From positions 61,610 through 125,609 of the forward strand of contig CAMAUZ010000009.1 in the NCBI GenBank assembly GCA_945861535.1: a DNA stretch of 64,000 nt, written 5' to 3'. Positions 1 through 10,207 of the stretch are shown in pieces. Both the position numbers and the translations under genes were made by a program. A model generated the notes under the pieces. The model saw only the letters and a program-made list of their open reading frames with translations, had not been told where the DNA came from and searched no databases. Source of the stretch: Akkermansia muciniphila. GTDB lineage: Bacteria; Verrucomicrobiota; Verrucomicrobiia; Limisphaerales; BJHT01. How positions within the stretch are numbered: the stretch's first letter is position 1; every line of letters begins with the position of its first letter.

Positions 1-136
1 CAACGCCCCTCTTTCCTGCCCGCGCTGCGATCCTGGGCCGGTCGTACTTCTCCTAGCGGAAGGCCTGCCCCCGGCACCATTGCGGGGGACGAGCCATCCC
101 CGATCCCCCACGGGCCGCGCGGCCCTACCACGGCAA

Positions 137-349
137 TCACGCGTAGTGCGGGGGTTTTGTTTGGTCGGCGTGGATGCGTTCGAGTTCCTGGTTGGCGAGG
201 AGCTCGGTGGTGGTGCGTTGCTGGGTGCGGAGGCGGGTGAGGGTTTTGTCCTGCTCGGCGACTATTCGATTGAGGTCGTCGCAGAGTTTCTCGAGGTGGG
301 CGAGGTGGGATTCCACGCGGACAAGGCGGGCTTCCAAGGATTCGTTCAT
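137..349 (-). CDS. slyX: SlyX family protein
   Basis: A 70-residue protein that is almost entirely a charged heptad-rich coiled coil. It begins with an MNESLEARLVRVE-like helix and ends with the PPHY tail typical of the SlyX family. Length and composition match the family, whose members are small dimeric coiled-coil proteins of uncertain function. It lies on the same strand just downstream of clpB, separated by a palindromic repeat, so co-transcription is possible but not shown. The ATG at 349 is the only good start. The assignment rests on the C-terminal signature and the coiled-coil pattern. Confidence 0.8.
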   Translation of the reverse strand: MNESLEARLVRVESHLAHLEKLCDDLNRIVAEQDKTLTRLRTQQRTTTELLANQELERIHADQTKPPHYA

Positions 350-427
350 GTGCAGGAGAGAATGGGGCAGGCGCGGGGTGGCAGCAAGGTTCCGCCGCCG
401 AAAGGGGCAGGGGAAACCACTGCGGCT

Positions 428-506
428 GGTAGGGCGCGTCTGTCCTCAGCGCGCCGGTTGCGCGTAGGCACGGTCCACGGCGCGCTGAGGACAGACGCGC
501 CCTACC
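428..506. repeat. Long palindrome, family A copy 1
   Basis: Two 28-base arms, essentially perfectly complementary, start GGTAGGGCGCG (428-455) and end CGCGCCCTACC (479-506) around a 23-base centre. A diverged copy lies at 42222-42300. It sits between clpB and slyX and could act as a terminator or RNA stabiliser, but there is no T-tract. Confidence 0.9.
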
Positions 507-519
507 TCACGGCGGGAGG

Positions 520-3126
520 TCAGCCGCGAGCGAAGGCGAGTTCGTCGTCCTTGACCGTGACTTTGATCTGGTCGCCGGGCTTGAAGTCGCCGTTGAGGAG
601 CTTGGTGGCAAGGGGGTCGAGGAGTTTTTCCTGAATGGCGCGCTTGAGAGGGCGCGCGCCGAATTGCGGGTCGTAGCCCTCGCGGGCGATGAGCTTTTTG
701 GCGGCGGCGTTGACGTCGAGGGTGAGGCTTTGCGCAGCGAGGCGCTGACTGACGCGGATGAGTTGGATGTCCACGATGCGGGCGAGTTCGTCCTCGGAGA
801 GGCTGTGGAAGATGATGGTGTCATCGACGCGGTTGAGGAATTCGGGGCGGAAGAGGCGCTTAAGCTCGGCGCGCACGCGGACTTCCATTTCGCGCAGGTT
901 GGCCGCGCTGGTTTTGCCGTCCATGAAGTACTCTTGGATGATCGGCGAGCCGATGTTGGAGGTCATGATGACGATGGTGTTTTTGAAATCGACGGTGCGG
1001 CCCTGGCCGTCGGTGAGGCGGCCGTCATCGAGGACCTGGAGGAGGACGTTGAAGATGTCGTGGTGCGCCTTTTCAATTTCATCGAAGAGCACGACGGAAT
1101 AGGGACGGCGGCGGACGGCTTCGCTGAGCTGGCCGCCTTCCTCGTAGCCGACGTAGCCGGGAGGCGCGCCGACGAGCCGCGAGACGGTGTGCTTCTCCAT
1201 GTACTCGGACATGTCGATGCGGACCATGGCCTGCTCGTCATCGAAGAGAAACATCGCGAGCGCGCGCGCCAGCTCGGTTTTGCCGACGCCGGTGGGGCCG
1301 AGGAAGATGAAGGAGCCGATCGGGCGGTTCGGGTCCTGGAGGCCGGAGCGGGCGCGGCGGACGGCGTTGGAAACGGCGACGATGGCTTCGCGCTGGCCGA
1401 TGACGCGGTCACCGAGGCGGGCTTCCATTTTCACCAGCTTCTCGCGTTCGCCCTCGAGCATCCGCGTGACGGGGATGCCGGTCCACGAGGAGACCACTTT
1501 CGCGATGTCTTCGTCGGTGACTTCCTGGGAAAGGAGGCGTGGGCCGGAGGGTTGTTCGCGGAGGCTTTTCTCGGTGCTGGCGAGTTTGCGCTGCAGTTCG
1601 GGGATGCGGCCGTATTGAATTTCTGACGCGAGGCCGAGGTTGCCTTGGCGGCGGGCTTTCTCGAGATCCGCTTTGGCTTCCTCGACGCGGGCGTTGACGA
1701 TGCTCACGGCGTCGAGGGCGGATTTCTCGTTCTGCCACTGGGCGTTGAGCTGCTTGGATTTTTCTTTGAGGTTGGCGAGGTCGGCGTCGATTTTTTTGAG
1801 GCGTTCCTTGCTGGCGTCATCCTTTTCCTTGGCGAGGGCGGTACGCTCGATTTCGAACTGCATGATCTGGCGGTCGAGCTGGTCGATGGCGGTGGGTTTG
1901 GAGTCGAGCTCCATCTTGAGGCGGGAGGCGGCTTCGTCCATGAGATCGACGGCCTTGTCGGGGAGGAAGCGGTCGGCGATGTAGCGATGCGAGAGCGTGG
2001 CGGCGGCGACGATGGCGGCGTCCTGGATGCGGACGGCGTGGTGGACTTCGTAGCGTTCCTTGAGGCCGCGCAGGATGGCGATCGTGTTCTCGACGGTGGG
2101 TTCGGCGACGAGCACGGGCTGGAAACGGCGTTCGAGGGCGGGGTCTTTCTCGATGTGTTTGCGGAACTCGTCGAGCGTGGTCGCGCCGATGCAACGGAGT
2201 TCGCCGCGGGCGAGCGGGGGTTTGAGCATGTTGCCGGCGTCCATCGAGCCTTCGGCCTTGCCGGCGCCGACGATGGTGTGGAGTTCGTCGATGAAGAGGA
2301 TGATCTGGCCTTCGCTGGCGGTGACTTCTTTGAGGAAGGCCTTGAGGCGGTCCTCGAATTCGCCGCGGTATTTCGCGCCGGCGATCATCGCGCCGAGGTC
2401 CATGGAGACGAGCTTCTTGTTTTTGAGCGACTCGGGGATGTCGCCGCTGATGATGCGGCGGGCGAGGCCCTCGACGATGGCGGTCTTGCCGACGCCAGGT
2501 TCGCCGATGAGGACGGGGTTGTTCTTGGTGCGGCGGGTGAGGACCTGCATGACGCGGCGGATTTCGTCGTCGCGGCCGATGACGGGATCAATCTTGCCGG
2601 CGCGGGCGAGGGCGGTGAGGTCGCGGCCGTATTTTTCGAGGGCTTGGAATTTGCCCTCGGGATTTTCATCGGTGACGCGCTGGTTGCCGCGGAGTTCGAC
2701 GAGGGCTTTGAGGACGAGGTCACGTTTGAGGCCGTGGGCGGCGAGGATTTTCTTAAGGTTCGTACCGCCCTTTTCGAGGATGCCGAGCAATAGATGCTCG
2801 GTGGAGATGAAGTCATCCTTGAGTTTGGCGGCCTCGGCCTGGGCGGTGTCGAGGGCCTGCTTGAGCGCCTGACTTGGGAAGACATCGGAGGAACTGGTGC
2901 CGGAGACTTTCACGCGGCGGCCCAGTTCGGTCTCAAGGTCGGCGGTGAGGCGGGGCAGGGCGACACCGAGCTTTTGGAGGAGCTGAGGAATGAGGCTCTC
3001 GGGCTGCTGCGCGAGGGCGAGCAGGAGGTGGTCGCAATCCATTTCCTGATGCGTGCGGGCGTGGGCGAGTTGCTGCGCGGACTGGAGGGCTTCCTGAGCT
3101 TTGGTGGTGAGTTTTTCAGTTTGCAT
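520..3126 (-). CDS. clpB: ATP-dependent disaggregase ClpB
   Basis: An 868-residue Hsp100 chaperone that works with DnaK to pull proteins out of aggregates in the cytoplasm. The order is complete: double Clp_N repeat (about 1-145), first AAA+ module with Walker A GEPGVGKT near residue 206, a coiled-coil middle domain (about 400-530) that distinguishes ClpB from ClpA/ClpC, second AAA+ module with GPTGVGKT near 607, and the C-terminal small domain. Length matches E. coli ClpB (857). The start is ATG at 3126. No CIRCE or sigma32 site was recognised upstream, where a large palindromic repeat lies. Confidence 0.97.
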   Translation of the reverse strand: MQTEKLTTKAQEALQSAQQLAHARTHQEMDCDHLLLALAQQPESLIPQLLQKLGVALPRLTADLETELGRRVKVSGTSSSDVFPSQALKQALDTAQAEAAKLKDDFISTEHLLLGILEKGGTNLKKILAAHGLKRDLVLKALVELRGNQRVTDENPEGKFQALEKYGRDLTALARAGKIDPVIGRDDEIRRVMQVLTRRTKNNPVLIGEPGVGKTAIVEGLARRIISGDIPESLKNKKLVSMDLGAMIAGAKYRGEFEDRLKAFLKEVTASEGQIILFIDELHTIVGAGKAEGSMDAGNMLKPPLARGELRCIGATTLDEFRKHIEKDPALERRFQPVLVAEPTVENTIAILRGLKERYEVHHAVRIQDAAIVAAATLSHRYIADRFLPDKAVDLMDEAASRLKMELDSKPTAIDQLDRQIMQFEIERTALAKEKDDASKERLKKIDADLANLKEKSKQLNAQWQNEKSALDAVSIVNARVEEAKADLEKARRQGNLGLASEIQYGRIPELQRKLASTEKSLREQPSGPRLLSQEVTDEDIAKVVSSWTGIPVTRMLEGEREKLVKMEARLGDRVIGQREAIVAVSNAVRRARSGLQDPNRPIGSFIFLGPTGVGKTELARALAMFLFDDEQAMVRIDMSEYMEKHTVSRLVGAPPGYVGYEEGGQLSEAVRRRPYSVVLFDEIEKAHHDIFNVLLQVLDDGRLTDGQGRTVDFKNTIVIMTSNIGSPIIQEYFMDGKTSAANLREMEVRVRAELKRLFRPEFLNRVDDTIIFHSLSEDELARIVDIQLIRVSQRLAAQSLTLDVNAAAKKLIAREGYDPQFGARPLKRAIQEKLLDPLATKLLNGDFKPGDQIKVTVKDDELAFARG

Positions 3127-3402
3127 AAGCAGGAAGATTTCTAGCGAGGCAACGGGGTTTCCTCAAGGCGGGGGTTGGCGGAGATGCAACCGATTTTGGC
3201 CGAAGGGTGAGGGGCCTTTGGTGATTAGCGGTTGGTCTCCCGGCGGTGCCTTCCTTTGCGATTTCAGAACCGGACTATTGGAGGCGGGCCGCTGGGGACC
3301 AAGCAGCCCGGATTAATGACTAAGCGATAAATGTGCAGTTAGGGCCGCGCTCCCACGGCACGGCGATGGCTGAGCCGTGACTATCCAGTCGAGCCGAACC
3401 TT

Positions 3403-3595
3403 GGACCACAGAGACCCGATGAACGGAGAGCGGCGGAGCCGCAACCCAAGCGGGGCGCGGCGTTTACGCCGCTTCACCGTTCGAACGTCGTCGCAGGTCC
3501 GACCATGCCCGCACCGCTCACGCTGAAGCGGCATAAATGCCGCGCTCCTTGGTTGCGGCTCTGCCGCTCTGTGTTCATCGTGTCTCTGTGGTGCT
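3403..3595. repeat. Palindromic repeat, family C copy 1
   Basis: The gap 3127-3766 is filled largely by an imperfect palindrome. The left arm reads roughly GGACCACAGAGAC then GCGGCGGAGCCGCAACC; the right arm is its complement near 3560-3595. A nested hairpin occupies the middle. Related copies are at 9950-10142 and 44795-44926. No gene is seen in this gap. Confidence 0.8.
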
Positions 3596-3721
3596 CCCAT
3601 CGGTTTCCACTGCCGGGTTGCGACTAAGAATTTCTCCTACCCCCACCTCCGGTATTTCCGCAGCCAGGCACCGGGTTACTGCCCATATCCGCCGCCAGCG
3701 GGTCACCCTAATTTGGCCGGC

Positions 3722-3751
3722 TTGAAGCCAATTGCGTGTCGGAAATAAAAC
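3722..3751 (+). promoter_or_regulatory. Candidate sigma70-type promoter for the PocR/AraC gene
   Basis: TTGAAG (3722-3727) and TAAAAC (3746-3751) are separated by 18 bases, a 4/6 match at each element, about 15 bases before the ATG. A purine-rich AAAAAGG precedes the start codon. Weak but well placed. Confidence 0.35.
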
Positions 3752-3766
3752 CCAAAAAGGCAGATC

Positions 3767-4720
3767 ATGGATGCGAACGGACATTTGCTCGAGAGCCTGA
3801 GCCGCTCCGAGATGTTTCAAGACTACGAGCGGGCCTTTGCCGAGACCACCGGCTTGCCGATCACGCTCTGCCACGTCGAGACCTGGCAATTGCCGCTGCA
3901 CGGCAAACGCCATGAGAACCCCTTCTGCGCGCTGCTGGCGGCCAACAGCACCACCTGCGCATCGTGCCTGCAAATGCAGGCGAAACTCACCCAGTCCGCC
4001 GCGCAGGGGCCGTGCACGCTGACGTGCGCCTACGGCCTGAGCGAGACCGCTGTGCCGGTGAAGCTTGGCATGCAGACCATCGGCTTTCTGCAAACCGGGC
4101 AGGTGCTGCGCCAGCCGCCGACCGCGGCGATGTTCCACCGCGCGGTGGCGACAGCCGGGGAATTGGGGGTGGACCTCAATAACGCCCGGGCGCAGGCCGC
4201 CTACTTTGCGTCGCCCGTCGTGTCGCCCCGGAAACTCGCGGCCGCGGCCACCCTGCTGGGCATCTTCGCCGAACATCTCTCGGTGAAGAGCAACCAGATC
4301 GCGCAGCAGACGACCCATGCGGAACCGCCCCTCATCGCCAAAGCCCGGCAGTTCATCCGCGAGCATTACACCGAGGAGCTGTCGCTTGGCCGGGTGGCGG
4401 CGGCGGTCCACACCAGCCTCTACAACCTCTGCAAACTGTTCCGCAAGACGACGGGCATGACCTTCACCGAGTTCGTCGCGCGCACGCGGATCGAGCACGC
4501 GAAGAACCTCCTGCTCAATCCCAACCTGCGCGTGAGCGAGGTCGCCTTTGCGGTCGGGTTCCAGTCGCTCACGCACTTCAACCGGGTGTTCAAGCAGCTT
4601 CTCGGTGAATCGCCGAGCGCGTATCGCGGGCACCTGCCCCGCGGCGTACTGCCGCCGCGGCGCGCGTCCGCACGCCTGCCGGAACCAAAACGACAATGGC
4701 AGCCGAGGCTCACCCCATGA
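3767..4720 (+). CDS. PocR-domain AraC family transcriptional regulator
   Basis: A 317-residue regulator. Residues about 5-165 form a PocR-type sensory domain with a cluster of cysteines (FCALLAANSTTCASCLQMQ and a further C-x3-C) that probably bind a metal or sense redox or a small hydrocarbon, as proposed for the family. Residues about 190-305 are a two-helix-turn-helix AraC DNA-binding domain (IREHYTEELSLGRVA and AFAVGFQSLTHFNRVFKQ). The ATG at 3767 is preceded by an AAGG ribosome site. Its stop overlaps the next start in ATGA. The ligand and targets cannot be read from the sequence. Confidence 0.88.
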   Translation: MDANGHLLESLSRSEMFQDYERAFAETTGLPITLCHVETWQLPLHGKRHENPFCALLAANSTTCASCLQMQAKLTQSAAQGPCTLTCAYGLSETAVPVKLGMQTIGFLQTGQVLRQPPTAAMFHRAVATAGELGVDLNNARAQAAYFASPVVSPRKLAAAATLLGIFAEHLSVKSNQIAQQTTHAEPPLIAKARQFIREHYTEELSLGRVAAAVHTSLYNLCKLFRKTTGMTFTEFVARTRIEHAKNLLLNPNLRVSEVAFAVGFQSLTHFNRVFKQLLGESPSAYRGHLPRGVLPPRRASARLPEPKRQWQPRLTP

Positions 4721-4980
4721 GCGCCGCCAATGCCCGGCACGGCTCCGACCCGCTCCCCTTCTTCCACGGTGCGAACGGGAAACCGCACCACGACGAGATT
4801 GCGCGCTACGCCTACTCCCTCTGGGAACAGGAGGGCCGGCCGCAGCGCCGCGCCCTCGATCATTGGCTGCAAGCCGAGAGCCAGCTCCGGCAGGCGCGCC
4901 AGGACGAGGCCTTCCGCGCGTGGCAGCGGGCGAAGCGCCAACTGCGGCAAACGCCGGAGCGATATCTGCGGTGGGCGTGA
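4717..4980 (+). CDS. DUF2934 domain protein
   Basis: An 87-residue protein whose ATG overlaps the preceding stop (ATGA), so translation is coupled to the AraC-type regulator. Residues about 25-60 carry the DUF2934 pattern: IARYAYSLWEQEGRP followed by HWLQAE. The family is a short helical domain common in proteobacteria and PVC bacteria, with no known function. A longer in-frame start at 4696 exists, but the ATGA overlap is preferred. A second DUF2934 gene lies at 10208-10579 on the other side of the two-component genes. Confidence 0.8.
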   Translation: MSAANARHGSDPLPFFHGANGKPHHDEIARYAYSLWEQEGRPQRRALDHWLQAESQLRQARQDEAFRAWQRAKRQLRQTPERYLRWA

Positions 4981-5131
4981 CAGGCCCGGCTGGAGTTTGG
5001 ACATTTTGCGTCGGGGTACGTTGGTCCCCTAACCCTTCGCGCATTTTGCCGGAGCGCGGCATGGGGCAAGCCGGTTTCTGGCTGGCCGCTGTTTCCGGTA
5101 CCACCCTGTGCGGGCTTCTCCGCCTCTGCTT

Positions 5132-5481
5132 CGTGCCGGAGGCACGTAAGAAATTAGCCGGTGGTGAAGCGCAGCGGAACCACCGGAAAACCCGAACCAC
5201 AGAGCGCTGCGCCCCGGCGGGGCGCGAGAGGCGCGTCCGCGGACGACCCGCCTTGCCACGGCGACGTTTCATCATTGGCCGACTTCCCGGCCCCTTCGCA
5301 ACTCAGTGGTCCCGCGCCAGCCGGGAGGCAGAGCGACGATGGACGCGCCGTGGAGACGAGCGGGGCGGCGCGCTTTCATGGCTCTCGCGCCCCGCCGGGG
5401 CGCAGGGTCGGGTTGGGGCGGTGGGTCCGGTGGTTCCGCTACGCTTCACCACCGGCTAATATCTTACGTGCCTCCGGCACG
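5132..5481. repeat. Large palindrome, family D copy 1
   Basis: The left arm (about 5132-5190) holds CGTGCCGGAGGCACG and a GGTGGTGAAGCGCAGCGGAA segment. The right arm (about 5429-5481) is its reverse complement. The central 240 bases hold further small inverted repeats. A related element is at 20167-20496. No gene is seen in 4981-5732. Confidence 0.85.
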
Positions 5482-5550
5482 ACGCGGAGGCACGGCCGGG
5501 CGCACGGCAGGAACCGAAAGAAAATGTCCAAACTCCAGGCGGGCGTGACG

Positions 5551-5690
5551 CGCCCGGACCGCGACCGGTCCCCGGTCGCAGCGGCTACACGGGGAGTGAG
5601 GCGCGGGACGTTTGCCAGCACCCTCGTGTGACCGGAGCTGCTGCGGGCGGGGGCCGCCCGCGGGCCGGGGGCGACCGGCTCCCATCGGGG
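5551..5690. repeat. GC-rich hairpin repeat, family E copy 1
   Basis: Contains the nested palindromes GCGACCGGTCCCCGGTCGC and GCGGGCGGGGGCCGCCCGC just upstream of the histidine kinase. Copies recur at 9054-9185, inside a gene, and at 23578-23722. Confidence 0.75.
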
Positions 5691-5732
5691 TTGCCAGCGC
5701 GCGACGGCGGGCGCATCGTCGGCCGTATCGCA

Positions 5733-8700
5733 ATGGCAAAATCCCCTTCCGGCAAACCCGTCGTTGCCAAGACGCGGCGCGCGACCGCTGCCATCGCGCA
5801 GCCGGTCGTGGCCCACCCGGCGCGCCGGTCGGCCGCCCCGGCCGTGAACTTCGCGGACGAGAATGCCCGCCTGGTGCATGAGTTGCAAGTCCACCAGATC
5901 GAGTTGGAGACGCAGAACCGCGAGCTGCGCGAGGCTCAGCAACTGCTCGAAATCTCGCGCGACCGCTACGCCGACCTCGTCGATTTCGCGCACGTCGGCT
6001 ATGTCACGCTCGACAAGCAGGAGATCATCCGCGAGCTCAACCTCACCGCCGCCGGCCTGCTCGGGGAGGACCGGTTGCGGCTGGTGGGCACGCCCTTCCG
6101 CCAGCATGTGGTGCCGGAGGATCGGGCCGGATTCCGGGAGCATCTGCGCGCGCTCACGGCCCCGGACCAGCACGCCACCGCCGAGCTGCACCTGGTCCGC
6201 AAACACCGGCCCGCCGTGCCCGTGCTCCTGCAGACCACGCTGGAGGCCGGCACGGAGGCGGGGAGCCGCCGCTACTGCACGACGCTCACCGACCTCACCG
6301 CGCGCCAGCAGGCCGAGGCGGCCCTGCGCGCGCAGGAGGCGCTGCTGCGCTCGATCACCGACCACGCCGAGGACATCATGGCCGTCAAGGATCGGGAAGG
6401 CCGTTACCTGTTCATGAACCCGGCCGGCTGCCGCACCACCGGCTACTCGCCCGCTCAGCTCCTCGGGCGCACCGACCTGGAACTTCACCCCGATCGTGAC
6501 CAGGCGCGGCGCTTCATGGCGGACGACCGGCGGGTCATGGAGTCGGGGCGGCGGGAAATGATCGAGGAGCAGTTCGCCGCGCACAGCGGTGAACGGTGCG
6601 TCCTCCTGACGACCAAAGTGCCGCGCCGGGACGCGCAGGGCCGGGTGGTTGGCGTCATCGTCGTCTGCCGTGACATCACCGAGCGCCAGCGCGCGGAGGC
6701 GGCGCTGCGGGAGAGCGAGGGGCGGCTCCAGACGGTGATCGAAAATCTCGCCGAGGGGCTGGTCATCGCGGACAGCGACGGCCAGTTGCTCTACTGGAAT
6801 CCCGCCAGCCTGGAAATGTGGGGCTTCGCCAGTTCCGCGGAATGCCTGCGGCGGTTGCCCGAGTTCGCCCAGGTCTTTGAATTGACCACGCTGGCTGGTG
6901 TCGTGGTGCCGCTCGAACAGTGGCCGATGTCGCGGGTGCTGCGCGGTGAAACCCTGCGCGACTACGAACTGCGCGTCCGGCGGCTGGACACCGGCGTGGA
7001 ACGGATCTGCAGCTATGCCGGCGCCCCGGTCCGGGACAGCACCGGGCGGCAGCTCGGGTTCATCTCGATCACCGACATCACGGCGCGCCAGCAGGTCGAG
7101 CACGCGCTGCGGGACAGCGAGGAGCGGTTCCGCCAGGTGGTCGAGAACATCGACGAGGTCTTCTGGATGAGCGACGTGGCGAAGAACGAGATGCTCTTCA
7201 TCAGCGCCGGCTACGAGCGGATCTGGGGGCAATCCCGCGCCTCCCTGTATGCGGCGCCGCGGCGGTGGCTGGCGGCGATCCATCCCCAGGACCGCGCCCG
7301 GGTGCTGCAGGCCGCGCTGCTGAAGCAGACCCGCGGCGACTATGACGAGGAGTATCGAATTGTCCGGCCAGACGGGACGCAGCGCTGGATTCATGACCGG
7401 GCGTTCCCGATCCGCGACGCCGCCGGCAAGGTCTATCGGGTCGCGGGCGTGGCCGAGGACATCACCGCGCGCAAACGGGCGGAGCAGCGGCGGCATTTGC
7501 AGTACGAGACGGCCCGGCTGCTGGCCGCCGGCGAGTCACCCGCGGAAACGATGGCCAAATTGCTCCAGGCGGTGGCGACGACCGTGGGCTGGGGCGTGGG
7601 CCAGTTTTGGGAAATGACCGGCACGTCGAAGCAACTGCGGGCGGTGCAGGTCTGGCACGCCCCCGGCCGGCAACTGGATGCCTACGTGAAGCACCTCTTG
7701 ACGCTCACGTTTTCCATCGCCGACGGGTTGCCCGGACGCGTGTTGGCCAGCGGGCGGGCCGAGTGGATTGCCGAGATTTCCCGGCACCCGGACTTCCGGC
7801 TCAAGCGGGAGGCCGCCAGGGCAGGACTGCGCACGGCGCTGGCGTTCCCGATTTTGCTCAGGGAACAACCGCTCGGGGTGATGGCGTTTCTGGCGTCCGA
7901 GATGGCCGAGCCGGACGCGGATCTGTTGCGTCTATTCGCCAGTCTCGGCAGCCAGATCGGGCAATTCATGGAACGCCGGAAAGCCGAGGAAGCCCTGCGC
8001 GAGGCGCACGAGTTCAGCAAGCAGGTCGTGGACGGCGCGGCGGCCGGGATCATCGTGTACGACCGCGAGGGTCGGTTCGTGGTCTGGAACCCGTTTATGG
8101 AGCAGCTCACCGGCTTCCGCGCCGCGGAGTTCCTGGGGCGGCGCACGGTGGAGGTGCTGCCGTTTCTGGGCGAGGTGCATTTTCGGAAAATGTTTCAGCG
8201 CGCCCTGGCCGGGGAAGTGTTTGAGGCCGCTGACATTCCCTTTGATCTCCCCGCCGCCGGGAAGCAGGGCTGGCTGGCGGCGCGCTTCGCTCCGTGGCGC
8301 GATGTGCGGCGCGAGATTGTCGGCGTGATCGTGACCGTCCGCGACATCACCGAGCGCCGGCAACTGGAGGCCGAGTTGCTCGAGATCGCCGACCGCGAGC
8401 AGCGCCGCATCGGGCACGATCTGCACGACGGCCTCGGCCAGCAACTGACGGCGCTGGAGATGAAGTGCTTTTTGCTGCAGGAAGATTTGGCGGCGGCCGA
8501 TCTCGCCGCCCGCCGGGACACGCTCCAGGCGCAGACGCGCCAGATCAGCCAGGCGCTGCAGGAGTGCATCACGGTCACGCGCTCGCTGGCGCATGGTCTC
8601 GCGCCGTCCGTGCTCACGACCGATGGGCTGGTCGGCGCGCTTGAACGCCTGGCCGTGGACACCCGCGTGCCGGGCATACTCGAGTGCCGGCTAGTCAACG

Positions 8701-9014
8701 ACGGCCCGGTGACGATCGTCGATCCCCAGATCGCCAAGCACCTTTATCGCATCGCCCAGGAAGCCGTGAACAACGTCCTCAAGCACGCCCGCGCGCGGCG
8801 TATTGAAATCCACCTCACGCACGCGCCGGGCGCGCTGCACCTGCAAATCAGGGACGACGGCCGCGGCCTGCCCAAACGGCGCAAAGCCCGGCCCGGCATG
8901 GGGCTGGAGGTCATGCGCCACCGCGCCCAGGTGATCGGGGCGTCATTGGAGATTGCTTCGTCACCTGGCCGCGGCGTCACTGTCACCTGCACCCTCCCAT
9001 TGAAAGAATCATGA
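5733..9014 (+). CDS. Multi-PAS/GAF hybrid sensor histidine kinase (NarX/DegS type)
   Basis: A 1093-residue sensor kinase with no membrane segment, so probably cytoplasmic. A short coiled coil (about 45-75) is followed by four PAS domains (about 80-200, 205-325, 331-455, 465-585), a GAF domain (about 590-750), a fifth PAS (about 760-880), a HisKA_3 dimerisation domain with the phospho-acceptor motif HDLHDGLGQ near 895, and a HATPase_c domain (EAVNNVLKHA, DDGRGLP, GMGLEVM). I chose ATG 5733 because the reading frame upstream (from 5628) is only translated repeat. The stop overlaps the next ATG (ATGA), so it is co-translated with its regulator. The ligand is unknown. Confidence 0.92.
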   Translation: MAKSPSGKPVVAKTRRATAAIAQPVVAHPARRSAAPAVNFADENARLVHELQVHQIELETQNRELREAQQLLEISRDRYADLVDFAHVGYVTLDKQEIIRELNLTAAGLLGEDRLRLVGTPFRQHVVPEDRAGFREHLRALTAPDQHATAELHLVRKHRPAVPVLLQTTLEAGTEAGSRRYCTTLTDLTARQQAEAALRAQEALLRSITDHAEDIMAVKDREGRYLFMNPAGCRTTGYSPAQLLGRTDLELHPDRDQARRFMADDRRVMESGRREMIEEQFAAHSGERCVLLTTKVPRRDAQGRVVGVIVVCRDITERQRAEAALRESEGRLQTVIENLAEGLVIADSDGQLLYWNPASLEMWGFASSAECLRRLPEFAQVFELTTLAGVVVPLEQWPMSRVLRGETLRDYELRVRRLDTGVERICSYAGAPVRDSTGRQLGFISITDITARQQVEHALRDSEERFRQVVENIDEVFWMSDVAKNEMLFISAGYERIWGQSRASLYAAPRRWLAAIHPQDRARVLQAALLKQTRGDYDEEYRIVRPDGTQRWIHDRAFPIRDAAGKVYRVAGVAEDITARKRAEQRRHLQYETARLLAAGESPAETMAKLLQAVATTVGWGVGQFWEMTGTSKQLRAVQVWHAPGRQLDAYVKHLLTLTFSIADGLPGRVLASGRAEWIAEISRHPDFRLKREAARAGLRTALAFPILLREQPLGVMAFLASEMAEPDADLLRLFASLGSQIGQFMERRKAEEALREAHEFSKQVVDGAAAGIIVYDREGRFVVWNPFMEQLTGFRAAEFLGRRTVEVLPFLGEVHFRKMFQRALAGEVFEAADIPFDLPAAGKQGWLAARFAPWRDVRREIVGVIVTVRDITERRQLEAELLEIADREQRRIGHDLHDGLGQQLTALEMKCFLLQEDLAAADLAARRDTLQAQTRQISQALQECITVTRSLAHGLAPSVLTTDGLVGALERLAVDTRVPGILECRLVNDGPVTIVDPQIAKHLYRIAQEAVNNVLKHARARRIEIHLTHAPGALHLQIRDDGRGLPKRRKARPGMGLEVMRHRAQVIGASLEIASSPGRGVTVTCTLPLKES

Positions 9015-9925
9015 GCACGCCATCGAAACCATTCCCCCGTAGCGCGTGGACGGCCCCCACCCCCGGCCCGCGGGCGGTCCCCGCCCGCAGCGGCTCCGCC
9101 CCCGCGAACGCGCCGAAAAAATCCGGACGCCTCGCTGCCACCTCTCCCGCTGCGACCCGGGACCGGTTGCGCGCCGCCGCCGTCACTTCACCCGTGAAAC
9201 CCCCGCTGATTCCGCCTCCGTCCCCGCCCTCCCGAGCGCCGGCCAACCCCGTCGGTCCGAACCGCCCCGCCAAATACCGGGTGCTGTTGGTGGACGACCA
9301 TCCGATGACCCGCGAGGGCCTGGCCGCCATCGTCAACCGGCAGCCGGACCTGGAGGTTTGTTGCGAGGCGAGCAATCCCGCCGAGGCGATGTCCGCCCTG
9401 CCCAAAGCGCGGCCGGACCTGCTGGTGACCGACATGAGCATGCCGGGCCGCAGCGGCATCGAGTTTCTCAAGGATGTTCACGCCATGATGCCCGCCCTGC
9501 CCATCCTCGTGCTGTCGATGCACGACGAACTGCTCTACGCGGAACGGGCGTTACGCGCGGGCGCGCGCGCTTACCTGATGAAAGACGCCGGCTCCGCCAA
9601 GGTGCTCGAGGCCATCCGCCAGGTGTTGAGCGGTCAGGCGTATGTCAGTTCGCAAATGTCCGCGCGGCTGCTCGACGGCATGACCGGCCACCGCCCGCGC
9701 GGCTCGACCTCGCCGATTGAAAAACTCTCCGACCGCGAGTTTGAAGTCTTCCAACTCCTCGGCGGCGGCAAGAGCACCAAGGAAATCGCGTACGCGCTGC
9801 ACCTGAGTCCCAAGACCGTGGATGTCCATCGCGGGCGCATCAAGGACAAGCTCCAGCTCAAGACCGCCACCGCCCTGCTCCATCACGCCGTGCGCTGGGT
9901 CGAGACCCAGACGACGCGGGGTTAA
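9011..9925 (+). CDS. NarL/FixJ family response regulator with repeat-derived N-terminal extension
   Basis: A 304-residue partner of the upstream kinase. The receiver domain begins near residue 88 (RVLLVDDHPMTREG), the phospho-acceptor is Asp141 in VTDMSMPG, the conserved Lys is in YLMKDAG, and a LuxR-type helix-turn-helix closes the protein (LSDREFEVFQLLGGGKSTKE). The first ~85 residues are a Pro/Ala/Arg-rich segment encoded largely by a copy of dispersed repeat family E, without similarity to any domain. The ATG at 9011 overlaps the kinase stop. A GTG at 9194 would give a normal-length regulator, so the true start is open. Confidence 0.9.
   Translation: MSTPSKPFPRSAWTAPTPGPRAVPARSGSAPANAPKKSGRLAATSPAATRDRLRAAAVTSPVKPPLIPPPSPPSRAPANPVGPNRPAKYRVLLVDDHPMTREGLAAIVNRQPDLEVCCEASNPAEAMSALPKARPDLLVTDMSMPGRSGIEFLKDVHAMMPALPILVLSMHDELLYAERALRAGARAYLMKDAGSAKVLEAIRQVLSGQAYVSSQMSARLLDGMTGHRPRGSTSPIEKLSDREFEVFQLLGGGKSTKEIAYALHLSPKTVDVHRGRIKDKLQLKTATALLHHAVRWVETQTTRG
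9054..9185. repeat. Family E repeat inside a reading frame
   Basis: The segment carries CCCGCGGGCGGTCCCCGCCC, then a second palindromic half near 9155-9180, in the same order as the intergenic copy at 23578-23722. It keeps the reading frame of the response regulator open. Confidence 0.75.
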
Positions 9926-9949
9926 GCCGTGCCTGTGCAATCGAGCCGA

Positions 9950-10142
9950 GGTCTGTGACCACAGCGACACGATGAGCACAGGGCGGCGGAGCCGCAACTC
10001 GAGGAGCGCGGCGGTGTGTGCGGAGCACCAGCCGCAGCAGGTTGACCGCACGGGAAGCGTCTGATTCCTAAGGGCGCTCGCGACGTTTCGGGGCTGCTGC
10101 GGCTGGTCCTCGGCGCACACAGCCGCGCTCCTTGAGTTGCGG
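9950..10142. repeat. Palindromic repeat, family C copy 2
   Basis: The left arm shares GACCACAGCGACACGATGA and GCGGCGGAGCCGCAACT with copy 1. The inner arms include GCGCGGCGGTGTGTGCG and its complement. It fills the gap 9926-10207 between two convergent genes. Confidence 0.8.
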
Positions 10143-10207
10143 AACGAGCACTTGGCGCCCCAGCGTTCGGCGGAGCGGAATTGCCGAAAGGCGTTGGGAG
10201 CAACCTG

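Noticed and set aside
5439..7496. 685-codon minus-strand frame opposite the histidine kinase
   Set aside because: The plus strand has an unbroken series of PAS domains; the minus frame has none.
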